Shown: positions 22,096 to 31,120, counted from the first letter of the stretch. The stretch: DNA of 64,000 bases from Closterium sp. Naga37s-1 (GCA_947471745.1 CANJKZ010000926.1:371501-435500); one strand, 5' to 3'. The notes: generated from the letters alone by a model not told the origin. Made by a program: numbers and translations.

Positions 22096-22195
22096 ATGTG
22101 ACAGGATAGGCAGCAGAGAGACCAGAGTGATGATCCTAGACAAGGGAGGAACCAAGAAGAGGAAGGCCTGAGCAGGGTGGGCAGATTCCGACAGC
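22091..22195 (+). repeat. Gypsy-1 repeat B1
   Basis: 105 bp, AGTGAATGTG to CCGACAGC, with a purine-rich run around 22142-22170 that could serve as a polypurine tract. It joins A2 at a perfect 10-bp palindrome, GACAGCTGTC. Confidence 0.88.
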
Positions 22196-22544
22196 TGTCA
22201 CGCAATTAAGAAAGGCATAATATAACTAGGCATCAGAAGAAACCTTCATATAATTGTGTGACAGAGTAGTGTAGCACGCATTGTAGCGCATACAGGAAAT
22301 CGGCGGGAAGGCCGAAAAGGATAACGGCCTTTTTAGCGGGAAAGCCGAAAGTGAGGCCAGGCAAGAGGCAACGGTAATAGTAAGAATGATACTTAGATGC
22401 GCAGAGAGCCCCGAGGCCTCTGCTTGCTTGTATGTTTTCTCAATTAGCTAAACATCTTACCAAACCCTAGCTAGAGAAGCCAGTTCAAGCAAGAGCCAGC
22501 CGAGTTCTTCTGTGTGGTTAGTGGGTGCTGTGCATAGTTTTCCA
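22196..22544 (+). repeat. Gypsy-1 repeat A2
   Basis: Second 349-bp copy of A. It differs from A1 only by two adjacent C-to-T changes in the 3' arm of the hairpin, which turn two G-C pairs into G-U pairs. Confidence 0.9.
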
Positions 22545-22649
22545 AGTGAATGTGACAGGAAAGGCAGCAGAGAGACCAGAGTGATGATCCTAGACAAGGG
22601 AGGAACCAAGAAGAGGAAGGCCTGAGCAGGGTGGGCAGATTCCGACAGC
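22545..22649 (+). repeat. Gypsy-1 repeat B2
   Basis: Second 105-bp copy of B, one base different from B1 (A for T at the 16th position). It ends the insertion; Copia-3 LTR sequence resumes at 22650. Confidence 0.88.
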
Positions 22650-22870
22650 GAACATGGGCAAATGATGAAATCCTCAAATGAAAGGTTGAGAATGAAGAAG
22701 CATTGAACAAACTTGATAAAACAATGAAGCTTGAATAGAGAAGAATCTTGATGAGAATGAAAGAGAGAGCGACTTACTTTAAACAAGTCTTACTTGTTAT
22801 ATTGTAGAAGCTTAGTAGGAAAAAATCCAAGCTTGAATTGTAGATCTTGATTGTTGAGTGAAGAATCTTC
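22650..22870 (-). repeat. Copia-3 5' LTR, segment 2 of 3
   Basis: Matches the intact LTR from about 9717 to 9936. It is cut at its right end by Copia-4. Confidence 0.9.
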
Positions 22871-23000
22871 GGTCAAATTGTATTTGTTCTCTGTAGGCTG
22901 TAGTGGGGCATACCCTAAAGGGTACAACACTTTAGGGTTAGGCAGTACTTGTACTCATGCTTCCTACCTAGTCAACCATTCTCACGTCCTACTTCTGACA
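22871..23000 (+). repeat. Copia-4 5' LTR
   Basis: 130 bp, GGTCAAATTG to TTCTGACA. Its central CTGTAGTGGGG and TAGGGTT segments are shared with the Copia-9 LTR and, inverted, with LTR-6. Confidence 0.9.
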
Positions 23001-23049
23001 TGGTATTCAGAGCGGGTCCGTCCGTAGGACCGCCTCGTTAGGGCCCACC
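23001..23049 (+). promoter_or_regulatory. Copia-4 primer site, leader hairpin and GGGCCCACC motif
   Basis: The primer site TGGTATTCAGAGC starts at 23001. A hairpin pairs GGTCC (23015-23019) with GGACC (23027-23031). GGGCCCACC follows at 23041. The same arrangement occurs in LTR-5, Copia-7 and Copia-9. A packaging or dimerisation role is inferred from position only. Confidence 0.65.
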
Positions 23050-23574
23050 GATAGTTTCGACCTGCCCGATCTGCCTGATCTGCCCGTACTGCTCTGCCCG
23101 AACTGCCCTGCCCTGCTTGCATTGCCCTGCACGGCCTGCCCTGCCAGTCGCGCTGCCCGCACAGCTGCCTAGCGCGCGACCCGCAGGCTGCCGTGCTCGC
23201 GGCCTGCTCGCGGAGACTGCACGCGCGCTGCCTTAGGCCTACGCACGCCCTGCCAGCACGCTGCCTGCGCTGCCCGCGCATTGCCTGCACTGCCCGCGCG
23301 CTGCTGCTGCTGCCCGCTCGCTGCGTTCCCTGCCCGCGCGCTGCCTGCCTCGCTCGTGCACTGCCTGCACGCGCCCTGCACACGCTGCAGCTGCTGCTGC
23401 CAACGCCGCGCTGCCCCGCCGTGCCGGAGCCGCGCCGCACCGCTCGAGCTGCGCCGCCCTGCCGAGCCGCGCCGCTCTGCCGAGCCGCGCCGCCCTGCCT
23501 AGCTGCGCGGCCGACCTGCTTTTGCTGCCGCACATGTCTGCTACTACTGCTACTGCTGCTACTGTTACTGCTGC

Positions 23575-23606
<32 letters not shown>

Positions 23607-23610
23607 TCGC

Positions 23611-23666
<56 letters not shown>

Positions 23667-24041
23667 CTGCTGCTGATGCTGCTGCCGTTGCTCATGATGG
23701 CTACTCTTAATGTCCTTGCGTTGCCCTTAAGGCCCGCCCTGCGCGCGCTCTGCCCGCACAGCCCGCGCGCGGTCCTACGCGCACCGCCTGCACGCGCCCT
23801 GCCCACGATGCGGCTGCTGCTAAGCTGCTGCTGCTGCCAGCGCCGCACTGCCCCGCTGTGCCCGAGCCGCGCCACACCGCCCGAGCCGCGCCGCCCTGCC
23901 AAGCCGCGCCGCCCTACCGAATCGCGCCTCGCTGCTTAGCTGCCTGGCCGATCTGCTGTTGCTCCCGCACTGCTGCTTTTGCTGCTACTGCTGCTACTAC
24001 TGCTACTGCTACTGCTGCTGCTGCTACTGCTGCTACTCACG
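23050..24041 (+). repeat. Copia-4 leader, duplicated, with CTG tracts
   Basis: Very GC-rich leader (CTGCCCGC repeats) ending in a (CTG)n tract at about 23540-23690 and a gag-like start ATGGCTACTC at 23697. That start breaks off after about eight codons. A second leader segment and a second CTG/CTA tract (about 23960-24040) then lead to the functional gag start at 24042. The second segment matches the Copia-7 leader from about 36829. Confidence 0.7.
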
Positions 24042-24750
24042 ATGGCTATTCTCAATGTCCTTGCCTTTGACGCGGAGGGTCGCCCGATTAGGTTTGACTG
24101 CTGGCTTGAGGACCTCCAGCTGTACATGCAGAGCCAGGCTAGGGAGGACGTTTCATTGTTAGAACACGTGTCCGGTACCTGCCTAGCCCCTGAGAATACA
24201 GCTGCGCGTGCTCTTTGTACTCAGTGGCTCACCCGCGATGCTGCCGCCCGCCTTTCTGTCCGCAATGCCCTCCTGCCTGAGGAACGAGTCCATTTCGGCC
24301 AACTTAAGACGGCGGAGGAACTGTATGACGTTGTAATTGCTCGTTACTCTTCCCCCTCGCCTGCTGCCCTAGGCAGTATCATGCTGCCGTACCTTCACCC
24401 TGAGCTGTCTGAGTTCCAGACTGTTGCTGACCTCTTCACCCACCTTTGCTCTAGTGACGCTCGCTACCGTGCCGCTCTCAAGCCGAACATTCCCGCCTCT
24501 GATGTACATCACACTCTACTACCTCGTTACTCGCCTCCATGACTCCCTCCGCGCCGTTAGGGATCACTTTCTTGCTCTCGACACCACCGAGATCACCCTT
24601 GCCCTGCTGGAGAAGCATCTTCTTAAGGCAGAGAAGAGCTCCGTCGCTGTCGCTGCCTCTCGTGGCACTCCCCGCTCCCCCTTCTTTGAGGGGTGTTCTC
24701 CCTCCATTCTCGCGCCCTCCGTTGCTACTGCTGCTGCTGTTGACTTCCTC
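24042..24750 (+). pseudogene. Copia-4 gag
   Basis: Starts at ATG 24042 (MAILNVLAFDAEGRPIRF), with EDLQLYMQSQAREDVSLLE, TQWLTRDAAARLSV and HFGQLKTAEELYD. A frameshift near 24500 separates the N-terminal half from MYITLYYLVTRLHDSLRAV, best read in another frame. The frame ends at 24753 with a deletion that removes the glycine-rich region, Cys-His knuckle, protease and N-terminal integrase. CTG-encoded Leu codons lie in frame just upstream. Confidence 0.85.
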
Positions 24751-24754
24751 TGAC

Positions 24755-25260
24755 AGAAGCGGTGAGTTTTCCTCCGGCCTCCTTCGGGACTTTTGTCGTG
24801 CGGAGGGCATACGCCAGACGTTCACGCTTCCGGCCTCTCCACAGCATAATGGGATTGCCGAGCGCCGCATTGGCTTAGTCATGGACGCTGCTCGCACCTC
24901 CATGATCCATGCGGCTGCTCCCCATTTTCTATGGCCGTTTGCGGTCCGATACACCGCGCATCAGCTCAACCTCTGGCCCCGTGTCTCTGTGCCAGAGACC
25001 TCGCCTACTTGGACGGGGGAGGTTGGTGATGCGTCGGCGTTTCGGGTCTGGGGCGCGCTCTCCCTTGTTCGCGATACCACCGCAAGCAAGCTCTCTCCTC
25101 GCACCCTCCGCTGCATCTTCCTTGGCTTCCCCACCGACGCCCCGCCCTGTCAGTTTTACCACCCTGTCTCGCGCCGGGTCCTGTCTTGACATGACGTCAC
25201 CTTTGACGAGTCAGTCTGCTTCTACCGTCTCCACTCGCACACGTCTTCCCCGCTCTCCCC
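24755..25260 (+). pseudogene. Copia-4 integrase C-terminal part
   Basis: Begins at the deletion junction with SDRSGEF (second Asp of DDE; Gly-Gly is changed to Ser-Gly). Then come SPQHNGIAERRIG (Glu), FLWPFAVRYTAHQLNLWPR and the integrase tail FRVWG and FLGFPTDAP. A TGA at about 25187 ends the open frame; HDVTFDESV follows in frame. The first catalytic Asp is deleted, so it could not act as an integrase. Confidence 0.85.
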
Positions 25261-25454
25261 CCGCAGGGTCCTGCTCCCTCAGGTGTGTCTCAGGTCGACC
25301 CACCCCCCTTGGACCTCTGACACCTCTGGCCTAGCTGAGGGGGGTGACCCCGCGGCTGACGACACGGCGACGACTCGCCGCTCCCCGCGCTTGGAGTCCC
25401 CTCCTGGTTTTCCGCCCCGGCCGTCTTCGCCGCCTCCGCAGCCTGTCGATGTGG

Positions 25455-25738
25455 GCTCTGGTGGTTCTGGGGGTGTTGAGTCTGGGGGTGCCGGTTCTAG
25501 GGGTGCTGAGTCTGGGGGTGCTGGTTCTGGGGGTGCTAGAGCTGCTGGAGCTGGAGGTACTGCTGGTGCTGGAGGTGCTGCTGGTGCTGGAGGTACTGGA
25601 GTTGCTGGTTCTGGAGGTGCTGCTAGTGCTGGAGGTGCTGGAGGTGCTGGAGCTGCTGGTGCTGGAGGTGCTGGAGCTGGAGGTGCTAGAGCTGCTGGTG
25701 CTGGAGGTGCTGCTGGTGCTGGAGGTACTGGAGCTGCT
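25455..25738 (+). repeat. Copia-4 linker repeats, left part
   Basis: Tandem GGTGCTGGAG-type repeats, translating as Gly-Ala-rich sequence in the polyprotein frame and as Leu/Val- or Ser/Thr-rich sequence in others. They continue at 27712-28030 after the LTR-5 insertion. They fill the integrase-RT spacer. Confidence 0.8.
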
Positions 25739-25976
25739 TGTCAAACTATGTTTTGCATAGTTTATATAACTGTTTGTAGTTAGTGTTAGTGTAGTTATAT
25801 ATTTGCTTGTTTGGTGGTGCACCTTTGCTAGTTTGCTATATGTACCTTTTGTGCTATAGCGAACCCAACCATTCTCGATTCTCCTTTGGCACAAACTCCT
25901 CGACACCCGCTTGGCCTAGGCTTCTAGCGTAAGCCCTTAGTTAAACCCGTTCGCTAGTTAAGACGCTATCGTAACA
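25739..25976 (+). repeat. LTR-5 5' LTR
   Basis: 238 bp. It begins TGTCAAACTATG and soon forms a short stem, CTATG with CATAG. A few differences from the 3' copy are visible (for example CTTTTGTGC versus CTTGTGTGC near 25850). Confidence 0.9.
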
Positions 25977-26029
25977 TGGTATCGAGCGGTTCCTTCCTAA
26001 GGACCGACCTTTTTTTCCATGGGCCCACC
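25977..26029 (+). promoter_or_regulatory. LTR-5 primer site, hairpin and GGGCCCACC
   Basis: The primer site is at 25977. The hairpin arms CGGTTCC and GGACCG (25987-26006) pair with one bulged T. A T-run is followed by GGGCCCACCA at 26021. The layout matches Copia-4 although the LTRs are unrelated over most of their length. Confidence 0.6.
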
Positions 26030-26699
26030 AATTTCGCCATATGCCATGGCAACCTATCGTTCTGGTGGCGCGTTTGCTACTGCTAGTAGCGTGAAACGTG
26101 CAGCTGCTGGCGCGAAATCCGCTGATGGCGCCGTTTCTGCTGCTTACGCTGCACCTGTCTCGCTGCCCCCCGTCGCTCCGCTCGTCGCTCAGCCAGTCGT
26201 CTCGCTTCGTCGCGGCTCACTGGCGCGGCCCTTTCTCGTCACCCCTTGTCGCGGCTGGTCCCGTGTGCAGCAACAGTCGCTGTGGGGGAGGAGAGGGACG
26301 GAGGAAGAGCGTGGCGGGTCCGCCAGCAGCGACTACCAGCGCCGACGCCAGCGATACCCGCGACGGCCAGCGAAATCGCCAACAGCCCGCCGGCGCCTTC
26401 GCGCACGCACTAGCGACCACACCTGCGGCCCGCCACGGCGTTTTCGCCTGCGTCATCGACCGGCGCCAGCGCCACCCCGTCCGTGCCCCGCACCCAGTCC
26501 GTCTCTGCCCGTCGCATTCCCCCCGCCCCCCTGCCTGTCACCCCCTCCGTCGCGACTGTTTGCGTGTGCAGCGGCGGTCGCTGTCGGGAGGAGAGGGAGG
26601 AGGGGAAGGGAGTGGCGGCGGAACGCTGTGGGGGGGGAGAGGGAAAGGGGGAAGGGAGTGGCGGCGGAACGCCAGCGACGACCCCGCCAGCAGCTACAC

Positions 26700-26925
26700 C
26701 GCCAGCAGAGTCCCCGCCAGCAGAGTCCCCGCCAGCAGAGACCCCGCCAGCAGAGACCCCGCCAGCAGAGACCCCGCCAGCAGAGACCCCGCCAGCAGAG
26801 ACCCCGCCAGCAGAGACCCCCGCCAGCAGAGACCCCCGCCAGCAGAGACCCCGCCAGCAGAGACCCCGCCAGCAGAGACCCCGCCAGCAGAGACCCCGCC
26901 AGCAGGGACCCCGCCAGCAGCTATA
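26700..26925 (+). repeat. 15-bp tandem repeat inside LTR-5
   Basis: About fifteen copies of a 15-bp unit (CCGCCAGCAGAGACC). Because 15 is a multiple of three, every frame stays open (Pro-Ala-Glu-Thr, Arg-Gln-Gln and Gly-Gly-Val readings), which explains the long unassignable frames here. A (CT)n run follows at 27318-27373. Confidence 0.85.
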
Positions 26926-27315
26926 TCGCCAGCAGAGCCGCCTCCTCCTCCTCTCGCTCACCCCCGCGTGTGTCGTTGAGTGGGGGGGGCTGAGGGGGTG
27001 GCGGCAGGAATTCTGCAGGGACTACCGTGGGTGGGGCAGGGGTGTGGAGGAAGAAAGGGGGGGAGGGGGTGCGGTCTCGGGGGGCGGCTGTTATGGGGGG
27101 TAAGGTTAAGGGGGGGTGGTTGAATGGGTGTGGGGATGGGGGTTACTAAGAGGGGTTTTGCCGCGATTGGCTCCCCCCCACCTCCTCTCCTCGTCACTCT
27201 CTCACCTCCCCCCTTTGTAAAAGGGGGTTACTACGAGGGTTTCGCCACGGGTGGCTCCCCCTCAACTCCTCGCCTCATCCCTCTCTCACCTCCTCCTTCG
27301 TACTTCTCTCCTTTC

Positions 27316-27375
<60 letters not shown>

Positions 27376-27473
27376 CTCCTCCTCCTCACTTACCCCTATG
27401 CCGTCTTCCGCTGCGCCAGGCGTTCACCTCCACGGGCGTTCTACACTTCTACCTGCAAACAGTTCAGGGGGCG

Positions 27474-27711
27474 TGTCAAACTATGTTTTGCATAGTTTAT
27501 ATAACTGTTTGTAGTTAGTGTTAGTGTAGTTATATATTTGCTTGTTTGGTGGTGCACCTTTGCTAGTTTGCTATATGTACCTTGTGTGCTATAGTGAACC
27601 CAACCATTCTCGATTCTCCCTTGGCACAAACTCCTCGACACCCGCTTGGCCTAGGCTTCTAGCCTAGGCCCTTAGTTAAACCCGTTCGCTAGTTAAGACG
27701 CTATCGTAACA
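27474..27711 (+). repeat. LTR-5 3' LTR
   Basis: 238 bp, ends GTAACA at 27711; Copia-4 linker repeats resume at 27712. Confidence 0.9.
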
Positions 27712-28030
27712 CTACTGGTGCTGGAGGTGATGCTGGTGCTCGAGGTGCTGGAGCTGCTGGTGCTGGAGGTGCTGGAGCTGCTGGTGCTGGAGGTGCTGGA
27801 GCTGGTGGTGCTGGAGGTGCTGGAGCAGGAGGTGCTGGAGGTGCTGGAGCTGGAGGTGCTGGAGCTGGTGGTGCTGGAGGTGCTGGAGCTGGAGGTGCTG
27901 GAGGTGCTGGAGCTGGAGGTGCTAGAGGTGCTGGAGCTGCTAGTGCTGCTGGTGCTGGAGCTACAGGTGATGGAGGTGCTGAAGCTGGAGGTACTGGGCG
28001 TGCAGGAGCTGGAGCTGCTGGAGCGGCTGA

Positions 28031-29835
28031 CGGTACGGGTACTGTGCCGCGCCGACCGTTTTTCTACCCGCAGCCGCAGTCGTCCCTGCCACCGCCTGAC
28101 TCGGCCCTTCGCCAGGTTCTTAGTCTCCCGTCTTCCACTGGCCTCACTCCACCTCTTCTGTGTCCACCGATAGACCAGTCTCAGCCACAGCTACTGCCTG
28201 GCTCCCCGCTACCTGCTCCTGCTCCTCACACTGAGGTGACTGCGTCCCTGACTGCGCGTCGTGAGCCTGAGACTCGTGCTTCCACACCTGTTTGTGCTCG
28301 TCGTGTCCCACGTCCTCGTCCTCCTGCTGTCACAGGCACTCACGCTATGGAACTTCGTCCTTCCTCTGTTCCATAGCGTGTTGCCATGCCGTCTCCTCCT
28401 GCGTCCGCTCTTCCTGACGTTCCTGACCCTGAGTCCGACCTTGCTCGTGCTGCTATTCCTACTGTCACTCGTCTCCTCGCTACTGTCGTCAATGACCCTG
28501 ACTTTGAGTCTACTGCTGCGTTTGGCCTAGTCACTGAGCTAGTCGACTTTGCTACTATGAGTCGTCTCAACTACGTCGCGAGTCTTGTTACTGAGTCTGG
28601 ATCTGTCTGTCCTCCGTCCGTCGGGGGTGAGCTTGCCCTTGGCTGTGACGTCCTTGAGGACAGGCATTTTGAGCTTGAGTGTCTCGCGGTCGCTTTACCC
28701 CGTTTCGCGTCCATGCTGCTTTGCCCTGAGGGAGATCCGGATGCACTTGACATCCCCACCCCGCGCTCTTACGGAGAGGCGATCACGGGTGAGTACTCCT
28801 CTAAGTGGCAGACAGCCATGGATGCAGAGATGGCTTCCTGGAAGTCCACAGGCACCTACGACGACGAGCTTCCCCCTCCTGGGGCGAACATAGTCGATGG
28901 CATGTGGGTTTTCAGAGTGAAGCGGCCGCCGGGTTCTCCGCCTGCCTTCAAGGCGGGTTACGTTGCTCGAGGCTTCAGTCAGCGACAGGGGGTCGACTTC
29001 TTCCATACCTTCTCCCCCACCCCGAAGATGAGTACTCTTCGGGTGTTGCTGCACGTTGCAGCACAGCGTGACTACGAGCTGCACTCCCTCGACTTCTCCA
29101 CAGCTTTCTTGCAGGGCAGCCTTCACGAGGAGATCTGGCTGCGCCGCCCACCTGGCTTCACTGGGTCGTTTCCAGAGGGTACCCAGTGGAGCCTCCGACG
29201 GCCAGTCTACGGTCTCCGCCAGGCGCCCCGCGAGTGGCACGACACACTGAGGACGACGCTTGCGGCTCTTGGGTTTGCTCCTTCCACTGCTGACCCACCG
29301 CTGTTTCTGTGCACCGACCCTACTCTGCCGCCGTTCTACATCCTCGTGTATGTCGACGACTTGGTCTTTGCTACTGCCGACACTGAGGTGCTGACCCTTG
29401 TGAAGGCGGAGCTGCAGAAGAGACACACTTGCACTGACTTGGGTGAGCTGCGTAGCTATCTTGGCTTGCAGATCACCCGGGACAGAGCACGGTGCACCAT
29501 CACTCTGACTCAGTCACACATGGTGCATCAGGTCCTTCAGCGCTTCCGCTTTCGGTTCTCCTCGCCACAGCCTACTCCTCTGCCTACAGGCCACTCGCTC
29601 TCAGCTCCACCTTCGGACGAGTCCGTAGAGCCGAGTGGCCCGTATCCAGAGCTTGTAGGCTGTCTCATGTACCTGATGACGTGCACTCGACCTGACCTCG
29701 CATACCCTCTCAGCATCCTTGCTTGCTTCGTCGCCCACGGGAGACACAGGAAGGAGCACTGGACAGCTGCGTAGAGGGTACTGCGTTACTTGTGCAGTAC
29801 ATCGGGCATGGGGCTTGTGCTTGCTAGGTTGTGAT
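28031..29835 (+). pseudogene. Copia-4 reverse transcriptase
   Basis: Linker tail (FYPQPQSSLPPPDSALRQVL) then RT, open from 28386 to 29774. Motifs: WQTAMDAEMASWKSTGTY, VARGFSQRQGVDFF, DFSTAFLQG, YGLRQAPREWHDTL and catalytic YVDDLVFA near 29350, then LGLQITRD and TCTRPDLAYPLSIL. A TAG at about 29772 follows HWTAA. Shortly after, at about 29823, the sequence jumps from the LCSTSGMGLVL region to the 3' untranslated segment (GCTAGGTTGTGATCAC). Comparison with Copia-9 shows that all of RNase H is deleted. Confidence 0.9.
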
Positions 29836-29994
29836 CACTATACTGCTTGTACTTTTATAACTCTGCATGTGAACTGGCCTTGTGGTCGCTTGCTTGTGCT
29901 CAGAATGCGTGGTGATCTTGTGATCCACCCTGAGCTTTGCCTTGTTTTGTTCTCTTGCTTGAATGGTCTTGTGACCGTCCGCTGTGTTTGCTAT

Positions 29995-30147
29995 CCCCCA
30001 CTTTGCCTATGGGGATGTGTCAAATTGTATTTGTTCTCTGTAGGCTGTAGTGGGGCATACCCTAAAGGGTACAACACTTTAGGGTTAGGCAGTACTTGTA
30101 CTCATGCTTCCTACTTAGTCAACCATTCTCACGTCCTTCTTCTGACA
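29995..30147 (+). repeat. Copia-4 3' LTR with upstream polypurine hairpin
   Basis: The LTR is 30018-30147 (130 bp). Just before it, CCCCA (29996-30000) can pair with TGGGG (30010-30014) across a CTTTGCCTA loop, placing the G-run primer in a stem. Equivalent stems occur in Copia-9 and LTR-6. Confidence 0.8.
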
Positions 30148-31115
30148 ACTTCAAGCTTGGGTATTGAAAGGTATATCTTGAGACTTGAGTGGAGAAGGTC
30201 CCCCAAGCTTGAGTGTTGAAATGTAGGTCTTGGTTGTTGAATGTAGAAGGACCTCCAAGCTTGAGTCTTGAAAGGTAGATCTTTGATCTTGGTTAGAAGA
30301 AAGACAAACTTGATTGAAGCTTTAAAAACTTAGAATGCATTTATCCAAAAGAGGTACATGATATGATTTTGAGAGAAACTATCATTGATGATATAGAAGA
30401 ACTATGTGGCATAAACTTCTGTAGAGTTAGAGCATATGGCTATGAGCTTGGGTTGGGAGAGGTTGGTGATGATGGTGGAGCCTTAAGAGTTGGAGCACAA
30501 GGAGCAGGACTTGAAGTTGGCTTGAGGGAGCTTGTAGTCAAACTTGTGGAGAGCTTGAGTATGAAGTAGCCTTGAAAGTATGTTTGACAAAATAAGGTGG
30601 GCCCTTCTTGTAATTGGTCGAGCTTGAGGTTGGATGAAGAATGAGGAAGAAAGATTGATGGTGATTGGTTTAGTTTGATAAAGTGGGGGTGATGAATGTG
30701 GCCTTGAAATTAAGGCTTGGTGAGTGGAATGAATTTGGCTTTGATTGAAAGGCTTGGTGAGTAGAATGGATTTGGTTTTGATTGTAAGGCTTGGTGAATG
30801 GAATGAATGTGGCTTGAATTTGAAGGCTTGGTAGGGAATCTTTGTATTGATTGGTGGATGTTGGGATTGAGAAGGTGATGAGGATAGGGGGAGTGATGAG
30901 GTGGAGGATTGGTAGGTTTTTATTGGTAAAAATGAGATGATGCTTTGCTGTCTGGAGATATGAAGGGTGTGGTGGCGAGTGGGCAGTTTTGAAAGATGCC
31001 TTTTGTAGATTCGAATTTAGGCTGACGGGGAAACTGTGGCGAATTTTTTCGCCACGTGAAAAATGTTCCCGCCACCCTGGTGCCACGCGAGCAGCAGCAG
31101 CAGTTCATTCCAACA
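30148..31115 (-). repeat. Copia-3 5' LTR, segment 3 of 3
   Basis: Matches about 9937-10902 of the intact LTR and ends CATTCCAACA, followed by the AAATA duplication. It contains many AGGCTTGGTGAGTGG-like short repeats (30700-30840). Confidence 0.9.
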
Positions 31116-31120
31116 AAATA

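Larger units (their letters stand above)
15526..22649 (+). mobile_element. Gypsy-1: methyltransferase-carrying Ty3/Gypsy element with split direct repeats
   Basis: 7124-bp insertion. Layout: A1 (15526-15874), coding region (15889-22095), B1 (22091-22195), A2 (22196-22544), B2 (22545-22649). A1/A2 are both 349 bp with two differences; B1/B2 are both 105 bp with one. Its edges are fixed by the interrupted Copia-3 LTR: the left flank ends GAATGAAAGA, the right flank resumes GAACATGGGC, and the uninterrupted LTR reads through at 9709-9726, leaving at most a 2-bp (GA) overlap. Coding order is gag-protease-C5 methyltransferase-RT-RNase H-integrase. This copy carries two in-frame stops and a changed protease motif. 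A split-repeat layout with a DDE integrase is not one I recognise. Confidence 0.85.
25739..27711 (+). mobile_element. LTR-5, short non-autonomous LTR element
   Basis: 1973 bp with 238-bp LTRs (25739-25976 and 27474-27711), TGTCAAACTATG to ATCGTAACA. It has a primer site TGGTATCGAGCGG at 25977 and a purine run (TTCAGGGGGCG) before the 3' LTR. The likely target duplication is CTGCT/CTACT. The inside has no gag, protease, integrase or RT. Long open frames there come from GC-rich repeats and are not recognisable proteins. It presumably depends on proteins of another Copia element. Confidence 0.85.
22871..30147 (+). mobile_element. Copia-4, forward, nested in Copia-3 LTR
   Basis: TNT1-like Copia element with 130-bp LTRs (22871-23000 and 30018-30147) and a near-matching 5-bp target duplication (TCTTC left, ACTTC right). 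It has lost part of gag, the protease, the N-terminal integrase and RNase H by internal deletions, and carries LTR-5 in its linker. The left LTR begins GGTCAAA where the right one has TGTCAAA. Confidence 0.9.
9506..31115 (-). mobile_element. Copia-3, reverse, host to nested insertions
   Basis: Full-span Copia element with identical 5-bp target duplications AAATA at 9501-9505 and 31116-31120. Order on the reverse strand: 5' LTR (31115 down to 15313, split by Gypsy-1 and Copia-4), primer site, gag, protease, linker, RT, RNase H, polypurine tract, 3' LTR (10902-9506). Its own sequence totals about 7.2 kb once both nested elements are removed. Integrase is deleted and RT is broken, so it is inactive. 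Confidence 0.9.

Noticed and set aside
15526-22544. Gypsy-1 as an ordinary LTR element ending at 22544
   Set aside because: The bases after 22544 are not the Copia-3 flank but a copy of B; the flank resumes only at 22650. No 4-6 bp duplication fits an end at 22544.
22982-23902. Ser- and Ala/Arg-rich reverse frame of 306 codons
   Set aside because: Antisense reading of the Copia-4 GC and CTG repeats; the forward strand has the gag start and leader structure.
24480-24540. Programmed gag frameshift shared by Copia-4 and Copia-9
   Set aside because: Both lose frame near MYITL, but the offsets differ (+1 versus +2 relative to the downstream frame), Copia-7 has no shift there, and Copia-9's lies in a C7 run. 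Independent slippage is simpler.
26019-27103. Overlapping long frames in LTR-5 (Pro/Ala/Glu/Thr, Arg/Gln, Gly/Val readings)
   Set aside because: A 15-bp repeat keeps all frames open. No protein family or consistent start is seen.
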